From the NCBI GenBank assembly GCA_001304875.1, contig BBZO01000015.1, forward strand, positions 23,179 through 87,178: a stretch of DNA of 64,000 nt. The letters run 5' to 3'. Position numbers and translations under genes: made by a program. The notes under the pieces are model-generated. The model saw only the letters and a list, made by a program, of their open reading frames with translations. It made no database searches and was not told the origin of the DNA. The first letter of the stretch is position 1. Every line of letters starts with the position of its first letter. Positions 38,307 through 48,279 of this stretch are shown here, piece after piece. The stretch comes from Clostridia bacterium UC5.1-2E3 (GTDB taxonomy: Bacteria > Bacillota > Clostridia > Lachnospirales > Lachnospiraceae).

Positions 38307-39000
38307 TGTCCTCACCAAACTCCTCCAGCGGAACCATCCCCTCGCCGTAGACTTCCTCCCGCTGCACCTGGAAGGCAAAGGGAGAAAACGTCTCGCCGGT
38401 CTGCTCTGAGTAGGCGGCGATGACCAGCTCCGGCTTTATGTTGGCGCTGCTTCCTGCGGCCAAACGGATGAAAAGAGAATCGTCCCCGGCGCGGTATTCA
38501 TAGATATGGGGCTTTATATCCACCAGGGCCTCCCCCTTCTTCGTAGTCTTTATGATCTCGATGGAGGAACGCTCCAGAAATTCCGCCAGCCTCTCCCAGA
38601 ACGCCTTCTGGTCCTCCGGCCCGTAGCCCGGGCGGAAACGCAGCGTGTAGTCGGCTGCCGCCACCATGGACATGGCGTTTTTGGCGTTGTCGGGGAGCTT
38701 TCGATAGCTCAGCACCTCAATCCCCTCCACCATGGCGGCGTTTAAGCGCTCCACCATGACCGCGGAGGACGGCGAGGCGGTCTCGTCGTCAGTCACCTCG
38801 ATGTCCAGATACTCACCATTGCTGGTGAGGCCCACGCCTAAGGGGGCCGCAAAGGACATGATCTGGTGGGGGCTGAAGCCCTCGCTGTAGCGGATATTTA
38901 CCTCCGCGCGGCGCATGACCTTCTGAAAGAAACGCATCACGTCCAGATGACCGATGAACTTCATGGGGCCCTGCTTGGAAAACTTAATTCTTACTTTCAA
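38299..39000 (-). CDS. TIGR03936 / DUF2344 radical-SAM-linked protein
   Basis: 233 residues from TTG 39000 (MKVRIKFSKQGPMKFIGHLD). GTG 39009 would place the ribosome site GGAGG on the start codon, so TTG with 7-nt spacing is better. The family is always next to, or fused with, a TIGR03960 radical SAM enzyme, as here (17-bp overlap with that gene's end). Function unknown; a role as its partner or in RNA modification is inference from linkage. Confidence 0.85.
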   Translation of the reverse strand: MKVRIKFSKQGPMKFIGHLDVMRFFQKVMRRAEVNIRYSEGFSPHQIMSFAAPLGVGLTSNGEYLDIEVTDDETASPSSAVMVERLNAAMVEGIEVLSYRKLPDNAKNAMSMVAAADYTLRFRPGYGPEDQKAFWERLAEFLERSSIEIIKTTKKGEALVDIKPHIYEYRAGDDSLFIRLAAGSSANIKPELVIAAYSEQTGETFSPFAFQVQREEVYGEGMVPLEEFGEDIE

Positions 39001-40847
39001 AACAGACACCTCCTCCGAATTTCATTGCGCCGCAGGCGGAACATCTGGCGCGGCAGTTGGGAGTCACCTCGCCGGCCATGGCGCGGTTCCACTCCCGTTT
39101 TAAAAAGTCTTTGCTGACGCCGGCATCGATGAAGTCCCAGGGGAACAGCTCATCCAGGCTCCGCTCCCTGGTGGTGTAGAAATCGATGTCCACGCCGCAG
39201 GTCTCAAAGGCCTTCATCCAGATCTCGTTGTGGAAATGCTCGGACCAGGAATCATAGAGGGCCCCGTTTCTGTAGGCCTCCTCCACCACGGCCGCCACTC
39301 TCCTGTCCCCGCGGGCCAAGACGCCCTCCAGAACCGTCAGATCGGCCTCGTGCCAGTTGTATTTTAAGCTCTTGTGGTTGACCATCTCCTTCATCTTGTG
39401 GTTGACCACGTACGCCCGGTGTAAAATTCATCCTTCGTGCACATCCGTGCCCACTGGAACGGCGTGAACGGCTTGGGGACAAAGAACGAGGAGCTGGCCG
39501 TCACCTGGACGCGCCCCACTCTCTCCTCCTTGGGAATCTTGTAATACTCCTCGGCCACCTTCTGGCTTAAGAGCGCGATGCCCTCCATGTCCTCCTCGGT
39601 CTCCGTGGGAAGCCCCAGCATGAAGTAGAGCTTCACCCGGTTCCATCCGCCCTTAAAGGCCTCGGCGGAGCCGTGGAGAATGTCCTCCTCGGTCAGTCCC
39701 TTGTTGATGACGTCCCTGAGGCGCTGGGAGCCGGCCTCCGGCGCGAAGGTGAGGCTGCTCTTTTTCACGTCCTGCACCTTGCTCATCACGTCCAGGGAGA
39801 AGGCGTCGATTCTTAAGGACGGCAGGGAGACGTTGACTCCTTTGCCGTCAAACTCGTCGATCAGGAAATTTACGATGCCCTCCAGCTCGGAATAATCGCT
39901 GGAGCTTAAGGAGCTTAAGGAAATCTCCTCGTGGCCTGTGCTCTTTAGCATCTTGTAGGCCAGCTCCTTCAGATGCTCAAGGCCTCTCTCCCGCACCGGG
40001 CGGTACACCATGCCCGCCTGGCAGAACCGGCAGCCGCGGATGCAGCCGCGCTGGATCTCCAGCACCACGCGGTCCTGGGTGGCCTTGATAAACGGCACCA
40101 CCGGCTTCTCCGGATAGTACGCGCCGTCCATCTCCATCACCAGCTGCTTCGTCACCGTGGCGGGGGCGTGAGGGTTGTTGGGCGTAAAGCTCTTAAGCCG
40201 CCCGTCCTCATAATATTCGGCGTCGTAGAACGCGGGCACATAGATGCCGGGAATCTGCGCCGCCATCTCCAAGAACTCCAGACGGCTCTTTCCCGCCGCC
40301 TTCGCTTCCTTGTAGCGGTCCATCAGATCGAAGTACACAGTCTCGCCCTCGCCGATGTAAAAGAGGTCGAAAAACGGCGCCAGCGGCTCCGGGTTGTAGG
40401 CGCAGGGGCCGCCGCCGATGACGATGGGATCCGCCTCTGTCCGGTTTGCGGCGTGGAGCGGGATCTGCCCCAAATCCAGTACCTGCAGAATATTGGTGTA
40501 GCACATCTCATACTGCAGCGTGATTCCCAGGAAGTCAAAGTCCTTTATGGGATCCTGGGACTCGATGGCAAACAGCGGGATCTGTTGTTCCCGCATGATC
40601 TTGTCTAAGTCGGTCCACGGGGAGTACACCCGCTCACAGTAAATGTCCTCCCGCCGGTTGAACATGTCGTAGAGAATCTGGATGCCAGATGGGACATGCC
40701 GATCTCGTACACGTCCGGGAAACACATGGCGAAACGGATGTCCACCTGGGACGGATCCTTTACCACCATGTTGACCTCGCCGCCGATGTAGCGGGCGGGC
40801 TGCTGGATGGACAGCAGTATTTCATCACTTAACGCTAATTTTCTCAT
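38984..40847 (-). CDS. TIGR03960 B12-binding-like radical SAM protein (two frameshifts)
   Basis: Repaired length 621 residues. An N-terminal cobalamin-binding-like domain (FPDVYEIGMSHLGIQILYDM) precedes the radical SAM core with CxxxCxxC in QRGCIRGCRFCQAG, and the C-terminus has the extra cysteines CRARCSACGAM. One G is missing opposite 40685-40686 and one base near 39418-39422. Family function unknown. Transcribed from its own promoter, first gene of the unit continuing through DUF2344, rng, trkA and two trkH. Confidence 0.88.
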
Positions 40848-40893
40848 TCTTAAAATCCTTCTGATTTAATTTCTATCCTTCTAACCCAGACTA

Positions 40894-40922
40894 ATTATAA
40901 TGGATTCTTTTCGTTTAAGCAA
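40894..40922 (-). promoter_or_regulatory. Promoter of the radical SAM/rng/trk transcript
   Basis: Minus strand TTGCTT (40922-40917), 17-bp spacer, TATAAT (40899-40894). Confidence 0.75.
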
Positions 40923-40962
40923 CTGGTCTTTGCAAGATTAAATCAATTATTATATTGATCAG

Positions 40963-41002
40963 AAAAACGGAAAAAGATCTGCTCTGCAGCAAACCTTTTT
41001 CC
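40963..41002 (-). terminator. Terminator after pepT
   Basis: Minus strand GGAAAAAG ... CTTTTTCC stem with an inner GCT/AGC pair, then GTTTTTC. It separates the his-pepT transcript from the promoter at 40894-40922. Confidence 0.75.
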
Positions 41003-41015
41003 ATACAAAATGCCA

Positions 41016-42306
41016 TTATTTTGCAAAATAGCAAACCAGCCTCTTTAAGATCTCCACCACCGTTTCCATCGACTGCACGCATATAAACTCATACTTTCCA
41101 TGAAAGTTATGTCCGCCGGTGCAGAGATTGGGGCAGGGAAGACCCATATAGGAGAGGCGGGCGCCGTCGGTTCCGCCGCGGATCGGCGAGATTACGGGCG
41201 TCACGCCCTCGGCCTCCATGGCCGCCTTCGCATTGTCGATGAGGAACATGGCTGGCCCGATCTTCTCCCGCATGTTGTAGTAGGAATCCGTGATCTCCGC
41301 TTCCACTGTGCCCTCGCCGTACTTTTGATTGAGGAAGCGCGCCGCCTCCAGAGCCAGCTTCTTGCGGCGCTCAAACAGCGCCCGGTCGTGGTCGCGGATG
41401 ATGTAATCGAGCTGTGCCTTCTCCACCGAACCGCTCATACCGGTCAGATGGAAAAATCCCTCGTACCCTTCCGTATACATGGGATTGTCAAATGCAGGCA
41501 GCAGGGACTGAAACTCCATGCCGATGAGCAGGGCGTTTTTCATTCTTCCTTGGCGGAGCCGGGGTGGATGCTCCGGCCGTTGACTGTAAGCCGCAGCGAG
41601 GCCGCATTGAAGTTCTCATACTCCAGCTCGCCCAGCGCGCCGCCGTCCACAGTGTAGGCCACGTCGGCCCCGAAACCCGCCACGTCAAAGAGATCCGCGC
41701 CGCGGCCGATCTCCTCGTCCGGCGTGAACCCGATCAGGATATCCCCATGGGGGACCTCCGGATGCGCGAGGAAGTACGCGGCCATTTCCATGATTTCCGC
41801 CACGCCCGCCTTGTCGTCGGCGCCTAAAAGCGTGGTTCCGTCAGTGGTGATAAGATCCTTTCCCAGATAATGCAAAAGCTCTGGAAAGTCGGCCGTTTGA
41901 AGCATCACGGCTGCATCCTGCGACAGCGCGATGTCCCTTCCGTCATACGCCCGCACCAGCTGAGGGCGTACACCTGCGCCGGACAGGGCGTCGGAGGTGT
42001 CCATGTGCGCGATGAAGCCCACCGCCGGGATGCGTTTTTCCCGCCGTCAGCCGTCTCCACATTGGCGGGAATCTTTGCGTACACGTATCCGTGATCGCTG
42101 ACCCGCACCTGGGAAGCACCCATCGCGGTGAGCTCCCGTTCAAGCATCCAGGCAAGCGTCCACTGTCCCGGCGTGCTGGGACACCCCCTGCTGGTCTCGT
42201 CTGACTGCGTGTCCACCGCCGCGTAGCGGAGGAAACGCTCCGCCACCGGCGGCAGACTCTCCGATGTCTCTGTTAAGTCAACCGGTTTTATCCATGCTTC
42301 TTCCAT
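41016..42306 (-). CDS. pepT: Peptidase T, M20B tripeptidase (two frameshifts)
   Basis: Dizinc aminotripeptidase, 430 residues after repair. Zn ligands and catalytic residues: [28 protein letters not shown] and, near the end, [27 protein letters not shown]. One A is missing opposite 42034-42038 and another opposite 41543-41544. Follows the fused his gene by 38 bp, so it may be co-transcribed with the his operon before the terminator at 40963-41002. Confidence 0.93.
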
Positions 42307-42344
42307 ATCAAGCCCTCGCTTATTTTCTATCTCTTTATATTTTC

Positions 42345-43631
42345 CTACCGGTTCGCCAGCTCCTCCATGATCTCCTCCCAGCTTAAGCCCTTCACCGCCA
42401 TCAGCACCATCATATGGTAGAGGAAATCGGAGATCTCGTACTTGACCTCCTCCGGGTTGGGATTCTTGGCGGCGATGACGATCTCCGTGGCCTCCTCGCC
42501 CACCTTCTTTAAAATCTTGTCGATGCCCTTGTCGAACAGGTAGTTGGTGTAGGAGCCTCCTTGGGGTTGGCCTTGCGGTCCAGGATCACGCCATAGACGT
42601 CCTCGAACACCTTGAGCGGGTTGGTCTCCCGGTACTCCTTCTGAACCAGGGGCTTAAAGAAACAGGATCTGGCCCCCGTGTGGCAGGCCGGTCCCACCTG
42701 GCGCACCTTCGCCAGCAGCGTGTCGTTGTCGCAGTCCAGCGTCAGGGATTTCACATACTGGAAATGGCCGGAGGTCTCCCCCTTCACCCAGAGGCACTTC
42801 CGGCTGCGGCTGTAATAGGTCATCCGGCCGGTCTTCACGGTGGTCTCATAGGCCTCCTGGTTCATGTATGCCAGCATCAGCACCTCGCCGGTCTTATAGT
42901 CCTGCACGATGGCAGGAATCATCCCGTCGGAATTAAGCTTGAACTCTGAAAAGTCCATGGCGCTCTCGAAGGTGTCCACCGGGATCTCCCGCTCCTTTAA
43001 CCAATGCTTTACCTCCATCACCGTGCCCTCCGGCTCGCAGGCAGAATAAGTCCCGCGGCGTATGGCTTCGTCATGCGCAGAAGCATCTGTTTCTTTGACG
43101 GAGCGGTGATCAGATAGCAGGGAAGCTCCTGCCCTGCGAGCATCTTTGACTCCTCCTCCGTAAGGCCCTCCGGCCGGTCCACGATGAGAAGGGACGCTCC
43201 CAGCTGGGCGAACTCCTCCAGCCGCCCCATGGACGCCGCGCTCTCCACGCGGACATATATCTTTTCACTTCCGAAGCGGTCTGCCGCCTCCTTGATAATG
43301 TCGATGTTCTCCTCCGACTCCCCGTCCAGGAAGACGGCCCTTGCGCCGGCGTAGAGGTATTTTTTACATCCTCCAGGCGCTTTACGTTTCCGCCGGCAAT
43401 CACGGAGCTGTCGGAAATTCTGGCGATCTCCTTGATGATGCCGATGGCCTCCTCGTGCTCCGCATCTGTCTCAGACAGGTCGCGGATATACAGGTGATCG
43501 GCCCCCTGGTCGCTGTAATGCTGGGCCAGCGCCGCCGGATCGTCCATGACGGTCAACTGATCGCCGTTTTCCAGAATGGCCTGCCCGCATTTTAGGCGAA
43601 AGCCCATGATTATCTTCTTTTTGTCGTTCAT
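42345..43631 (-). CDS. hisIE: HisIE with N-terminal degenerate HisA/HisF-like domain (three frameshifts)
   Basis: Repaired length 429 residues in one frame. Residues 1-200: TIM-barrel segment related to HisA/HisF ([49 protein letters not shown]). The catalytic Asp of the AIDI/LDVK strand is replaced: the stretch reads GFRLKCGQ. Residues about 205-330: phosphoribosyl-AMP cyclohydrolase with [21 protein letters not shown] and [14 protein letters not shown]-terminal: phosphoribosyl-ATP pyrophosphatase ([14 protein letters not shown]). Lesions: A-run opposite 43360-43365, one base at 43035-43042 and a G opposite 42556-42557. Catalyses steps 2 and 3 of His synthesis; the barrel's role is unknown. 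Confidence 0.85.
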
Positions 43632-43640
43632 CTCACACCT

Positions 43641-44357
43641 CTATTCATACCTGCGGACGGCTTCCTCCAGATCCACAGTTCCCTCATATAAAGCTTTTCC
43701 AATGATGGCTCCCTTAATCCCCTCGCGGCAGAGCGTATCTAAATCCTCCATGGATGAAACGCCGCCGGAGGCGATGATATCCATTTCCGTCTCCCTCGTG
43801 AGGTGCTTCGTGTACTCCACGTTGGGGCCGGACATCATTCCGTCCCTGGCAATATCCGTGTAGACCACATGCCGGATGCCGAAGGCCTTCATCTGCAGGC
43901 ACAGATCCAGGGCGGAAATGTCGCTCAGTTTCCCCCAGCCCTCGATGGCCACCTGGCCGTTTTTAGCATCCACGCCGGCCACGATGCGCTCCGGACCGAA
44001 GCGTTCAACCAGCTCCCGCATAAATTCCGGGCGCTCCACGGCCTTGGTGCCGATGATCACCCGGGCGATGCCGTTTAATAGCATCCGCTCCACGGTCTCG
44101 GCGGAACGGATTCCGCCGCCCAGCTGGACGGGAATATCCACGGCCCGCACAATCTCCTTTATGACCTCCTCGTTGACGGATCTTCCGGCCAGCGCGCCGT
44201 CCAAATCCACCAGATGTAAATAGCTGGCCTTCTTATCCTGCCAGCGAAGAGCCATGTCCGCAGGGGAATTGGAATATACCTTCACATTGTCAAAAAGCCC
44301 CTGCGTCAGACGGACGCACTGGCCGTTCTTAATATCAATCGCCGGATAAAGCTGCAT
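43641..44357 (-). CDS. hisA: Phosphoribosylformimino-AICAR ribotide isomerase HisA
   Basis: 238 residues, intact. Catalytic Asp pair: AIDIKNGQCVRL (residue 8) and IVAGVDAKNGQVA (near 128); phosphate loops GGGIRSAE and ASGGVSS. Isomerises ProFAR to PRFAR. Nine bases before the fused HisIE gene. HisA catalytic residues complete, in contrast with the degenerate barrel next to it. Confidence 0.95.
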   Translation of the reverse strand: MQLYPAIDIKNGQCVRLTQGLFDNVKVYSNSPADMALRWQDKKASYLHLVDLDGALAGRSVNEEVIKEIVRAVDIPVQLGGGIRSAETVERMLLNGIARVIIGTKAVERPEFMRELVERFGPERIVAGVDAKNGQVAIEGWGKLSDISALDLCLQMKAFGIRHVVYTDIARDGMMSGPNVEYTKHLTRETEMDIIASGGVSSMEDLDTLCREGIKGAIIGKALYEGTVDLEEAVRRYE

Positions 44358-44432
44358 GGCGTTTCCTCCTAGTATAATAATGTATGTCCGGGCGCACGCC
44401 CGCGCCGGAGCGCGGCTGCATCGGCAGCCCTG

Positions 44433-45019
44433 TTACAGGCTTCCCTTGGTGGAGAGCACGCCCTTCACCCGCGGGTCCTCTGACACCGCGTCGGCGAGGG
44501 CCCGGCCAGGGCCTTGAACATTCCCTCGATCACGTGATGATTGTTGTCTCCGGAAAGCTTTTTAAAGTGCAGGTTCATGCCCGCGCTGTAGGACAGGGCG
44601 TAGAAAAACTCCCGCACGGTCTCCGTCTCCAGCTTTCCCACCCGCTCCACGGTAAATTCCGTGTCACAGGAAAAATAGGGCCTGCCGGAGAGATCCACGG
44701 CGCAGAGAACCAGCGCGTCGTCCATGGGAAGGATGCAGGAGCCGAAGCGGCGGATGGATTTCTTATCGCCCAGCGCCTCTTTAAGCGCGGTTCCAAGAAC
44801 GATTCCCACGTCTTCCACGGTATGGTGGGTGTCCACATTAAGATCCCCGTCGGCCTGCACCTTTAAATCAAAAAAGCCGTGGCGGGCGAAGCTTCCCAGC
44901 ATGTGATCGAAAAATCCGATGCCGGTGGCGATGTCGCCCTTCCCCTCCCCGTCCAGGTTCAGTGTCAGTTTTATCTTTGTCTCCTTCGTCGTGCGTTCGA
45001 CGTCTCCGATGCGGCTCAT
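44433..45019 (-). CDS. hisB: Imidazoleglycerol-phosphate dehydratase (frameshifted)
   Basis: 195 residues after repair, monofunctional dehydratase without the phosphatase domain. Mn ligands in [25 protein letters not shown] and [11 protein letters not shown]. One base is missing near 44504-44505; the corrected tail reads [17 protein letters not shown] and ends STKGSL. The start overlaps hisD by four bases. A 75-bp gap to hisA contains no hisH. Confidence 0.94.
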
Positions 45020-46316
45020 TGTTTTTCCTCCTCAAAACGCACGCGGATGGAGTTGGCGTGGGCCGTCAGCCGCTCGCTCTCCGCAAATGCGATGATATCC
45101 TTGTGTATGGGCTCCAGGGCCTCCTTTGAATAATATATGATGCTGGATTTTTTGATAAAATCGTCCACGCCCAGCGGGGAGAAAAATTTCGCGGTGCCGT
45201 TGGTGGGCAGCACGTGGTTGGGCCCCGCGAAGTAATCGCCAAGCGGCTCGGAGCTGTACTCCCCGATGAAAATGGCGCCGGCGTTCTTCACCCGCATCAT
45301 CACCTCGAAGGGATTCTTCGTCACGATTTCCAGGTGCTCCGAGGCAATCTCGTTGGCCGTCTCGATGGCGTCCTCCAGCGTGTCCACCACTAAAATGTAT
45401 CCGTAATTATCTAGGGATTTTCTTAAGATCTCCTTCCGGGAGAGCCGCTCCACGAACTGCTCCGCCTCCGCGGAGACCTGTTCTGCCAGCTCCCTGCTGG
45501 TGGTCACCAGGATGGCGCTGGCCAGCTCGTCGTGCTCCGCCTGGGATAACAGATCCGCCGCCACGAACCGAGGGTTGGCGGTCTCGTCGGCGATGACCAT
45601 GATCTCGCTGGGGCCGGCGATGCTGTCGATGCTCACGTGGCCGTACACCGCTTTTTCGCCAGGGCCACGAAAATGTTTCCCGGACCGGTGATCTTATGGA
45701 CTCTGGGGATGGAGCCGGTGCCGAAAGCCAGGGCGGCGATGGCCTGGGCCCCGCCCACCTTGTAGACTTCCGTGGCTCCCGCCAGATGGGCGGCCACCAG
45801 CGTCACCGGATGTACCTTCCCGTTCTTTTCCGGCGGCGTCACCATGACGATGCGGGGCACGCCCGCCACCTTCGCCGGCAGAATATTCATCAGCACGGAG
45901 GACGGGTAGGCCGCCTTCCCGCCGGGCACGTAGACGCCGGCGCTCTCCAAGGGCGTCACCTTCTGTCCCAGAAGCGTCCCGTCGGGGCGGCTGTCGAACC
46001 AGCTGTACTGCCTCTGCTTTTCATGGTACTCCCGTATGTTCTTCGCCGAGCGCTCCATCACGCCCACCAGCTCTTTGTCCACCAGCCCGTAGGCCTCCTC
46101 GATCTCGGCCTCCGTCACACGGATGGTCTCCGGGGTGATCCGGACTCCGTCGAATTTTTCTGTGTATGCGGACACGGCCTCGTCGCCGCGCTCCCGCACG
46201 TCGTCCACGATCTGGCGGACCGTGGCCTCATACTTCTGGTAGTTATTGGGATCGCGCTTTAAGAGGCCGGACAGGATATTTTCCCTGGCCTCGCGGTTTA
46301 ACTCCACTATCCTCAT
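45016..46316 (-). CDS. hisD: Histidinol dehydrogenase (frameshifted)
   Basis: 433 residues after repair. NAD-linked two-step oxidation of histidinol to histidine, zinc enzyme. Seen: [58 protein letters not shown] and [12 protein letters not shown]. One A is missing opposite the T-run 45652-45656, restoring [13 protein letters not shown]. Four-base overlaps at both ends couple it to hisG and hisB. Confidence 0.95.
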
Positions 46317-46963
46317 CTGTTTTCCTCCTGTATCAGAGCCTTCAGCTTCCCGATCAGACCGGCGATGCGCTCGTGCTCCATCTTCATGCTTACCTGGTTT
46401 ACCACCATGCGGGCCGAGAGGTCGCAGACCTCCTCCAGCACCGTGAGGCCGTTTTCCCGCAGCGTGGAGCCGGTCTCCACGATATCCACGATGACCTCGG
46501 AGAGGCCCACGATGGGAGCCAGCTCGATGGAGCCGTTTAACTTGATGATCTCCACGGTCTGATGCTTGATATTCTTAAAGTAATCTTTGGCGATATTGGG
46601 GTATTTGGTGGCCACGCGGATCAGCTCGTGGTGTTTGAGCCGTTCCTCCGCCTCCTTCGGCCCGCAGACGCACATGCGGCAGCGGCCCATCTTTAGATCC
46701 AGAACCTCGAAGAGCTTCCGCCCCTCCTCCAGAATCGTGTCCTTCCCCACCACGCCGATGTCGGCGGCCCCGTACTCCACGTAGGTGGGCACGTCGCTGG
46801 CTTTCGCGAGGAAGAACCGAAGGCCCAGCTCCTCGTTGGTGAAAATGAGTTTTCTGGAGCCCTTGTCCTTCATCTCCTCGCAGGTGATTCCGATTTTCTC
46901 AAACATGGCCAGGGTCTTGTCAGCCAGACGCCCCTTGGCCAGTGCAAAGGTCAGATATCTCAT
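46313..46963 (-). CDS. hisG: ATP phosphoribosyltransferase, short form HisG
   Basis: 216 residues, intact. First enzyme of the pathway, ATP + PRPP. The short form lacks the C-terminal regulatory domain and requires HisZ, which is the gene immediately upstream. Family marks: FALAKGRLADKTL, DVPTYVEYGAADIGVVGKD and IVDIVETGSTLRENGL (PRPP loop). ATG 46963; four-base overlaps with hisZ and hisD. Confidence 0.94.
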   Translation of the reverse strand: MRYLTFALAKGRLADKTLAMFEKIGITCEEMKDKGSRKLIFTNEELGLRFFLAKASDVPTYVEYGAADIGVVGKDTILEEGRKLFEVLDLKMGRCRMCVCGPKEAEERLKHHELIRVATKYPNIAKDYFKNIKHQTVEIIKLNGSIELAPIVGLSEVIVDIVETGSTLRENGLTVLEEVCDLSARMVVNQVSMKMEHERIAGLIGKLKALIQEENR

Positions 46964-48189
46964 GCCTGCACCTCCTTCTGGGGCTCCACGAGCACGGGGA
47001 GACCGGTTTTCCTGTCGAAATAAATCAGTGCGTTCGCGCCCCTGGCGGCCGCAAAAGCCTCGCACGCTCTCATGGAGCGCATGGACGTCTGCTTTAAAAG
47101 CTGGACGTTCTTTCCCTGGGCCCGCAGCTCCTGCGCCATGGGGATGGCCCGTCTCTCTTCTCCCTCCCAGTAGACGATGACGGAGTCGGTCATCCGCGCG
47201 GGGACGTCGATCTTCTGCCTGCTTAAAGCCATCAGAAGATTGTCCACGCCGATGGCGAAGCCACGGCCGGGGCATCCTTTCCAAACTGCACCAGGAGCTT
47301 GTCGTAGCGGCCCCCGTTGACAATGTAATCGCCGGTGCCGTAGGTGTAGCCTTTAAAAATAATTCCGGTGTAATACTGGTATTTGCTCAGCATTCCCAGG
47401 TCGAAGGTGACGTAGGAGGAAAGCCCGTAGATCTCAAGGATCCCGTAGACATTCTCCAGCCGGTCGATGGCCGCCAGCGCCCGCTGATTGTCAGTGAGCG
47501 CCCGGGCCTCCCCAAGGATCTCGGTGCTTCCGAACAGCTCGGGAAGTTTTAAAAACGCCGCCTTAAGACGGTCGGAAATGTTCTGCTCCCCGATGAGCTC
47601 CGCCACGCCGAAATGGTTCTTGCTCTCGATGAGCTCCCGCAGCCGGTCCTCGGTCTCCCGGTCCATGCCGGCCTCCTCCACCAGCCCGCGGAAGAAATCC
47701 ACCTGCCCCAGCTCCACCTGGAACTCGGTGAGCCCCACGGACTTTAAGGAGTCGATCACCATGCGATCATCTCGCCGTCGGCCTCCGGGGAATCGTCCCC
47801 GATGAGCTCCGCGCCGGTCTGGGTGGTCTCCTTGAGCCGTCCCTGGTAGCCCAGGCTGTTTATGTAGGTCCGCTCCAGATAGCAGAGCCTGAGGGGCATG
47901 GTCTCGTCCAGGAAATACTTGGCCACGCAGCGGGAAATGGCCGGCGTCATATCCGGCTTTAACACCAGCGTCTCGTTGTCGCGGTCGAAGAATTTGAACA
48001 TCTCGCGGGAGCTCACGCTCCCACGCTCCTTGTTGAATATATCAAAATACTCGAATGCGGCGTCTCGATCTGGCTGTAGCCGTAGGAGTGGAGAACGCCG
48101 GTGATTTTCTTCTGTACCTCCAGCTTTCTCGCGCACTCTGCGTCGTAGACATCCCGCACTCCCTCCGGTGTGTGCAGTAAATTATTCAT
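46960..48189 (-). CDS. hisZ: ATP phosphoribosyltransferase regulatory subunit HisZ (three frameshifts)
   Basis: 410 residues after repair, a class II histidyl-tRNA synthetase paralogue without aminoacylation. Head MNNLLHTPEGVRDVY, FEYFDIFNKERGSVSSREMFKFFDRDNETL (motif 2 region), LKPDMTPAISRCVA, then YNGGRYDKL-like IVNGGRYDKLLVQFG and GFAIGVDNLLMAL. Lesions: one base at 48054-48062, C near 47762 and G opposite 47261-47262. Gives histidine feedback inhibition to HisG. First gene of the his operon. Confidence 0.92.
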
Positions 48190-48219
48190 GTCGCTCTCCT
48201 TCTTGTCCTTCGCTTTCAC

Positions 48220-48279
48220 ATGGTAGAGTGCTACCATACTGATGTGCCAATTATAGGCGAAAAGACACCTCGTTGTCAA
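48220..48279 (-). promoter_or_regulatory. his operon promoter with palindrome
   Basis: Minus strand TTGACA (48279-48274), 18-bp spacer, TATAAT (48255-48250). In the leader the perfect palindrome ATGGTAG-n4-CTACCAT (48220-48237) follows. No T-box features (specifier loop, GGTGGNACC antiterminator) are seen. Confidence 0.75.

Noticed and set aside
48190..48279. T-box riboswitch before hisZ
   Set aside because: No GGTGGNACC element, no specifier stem and too little space.
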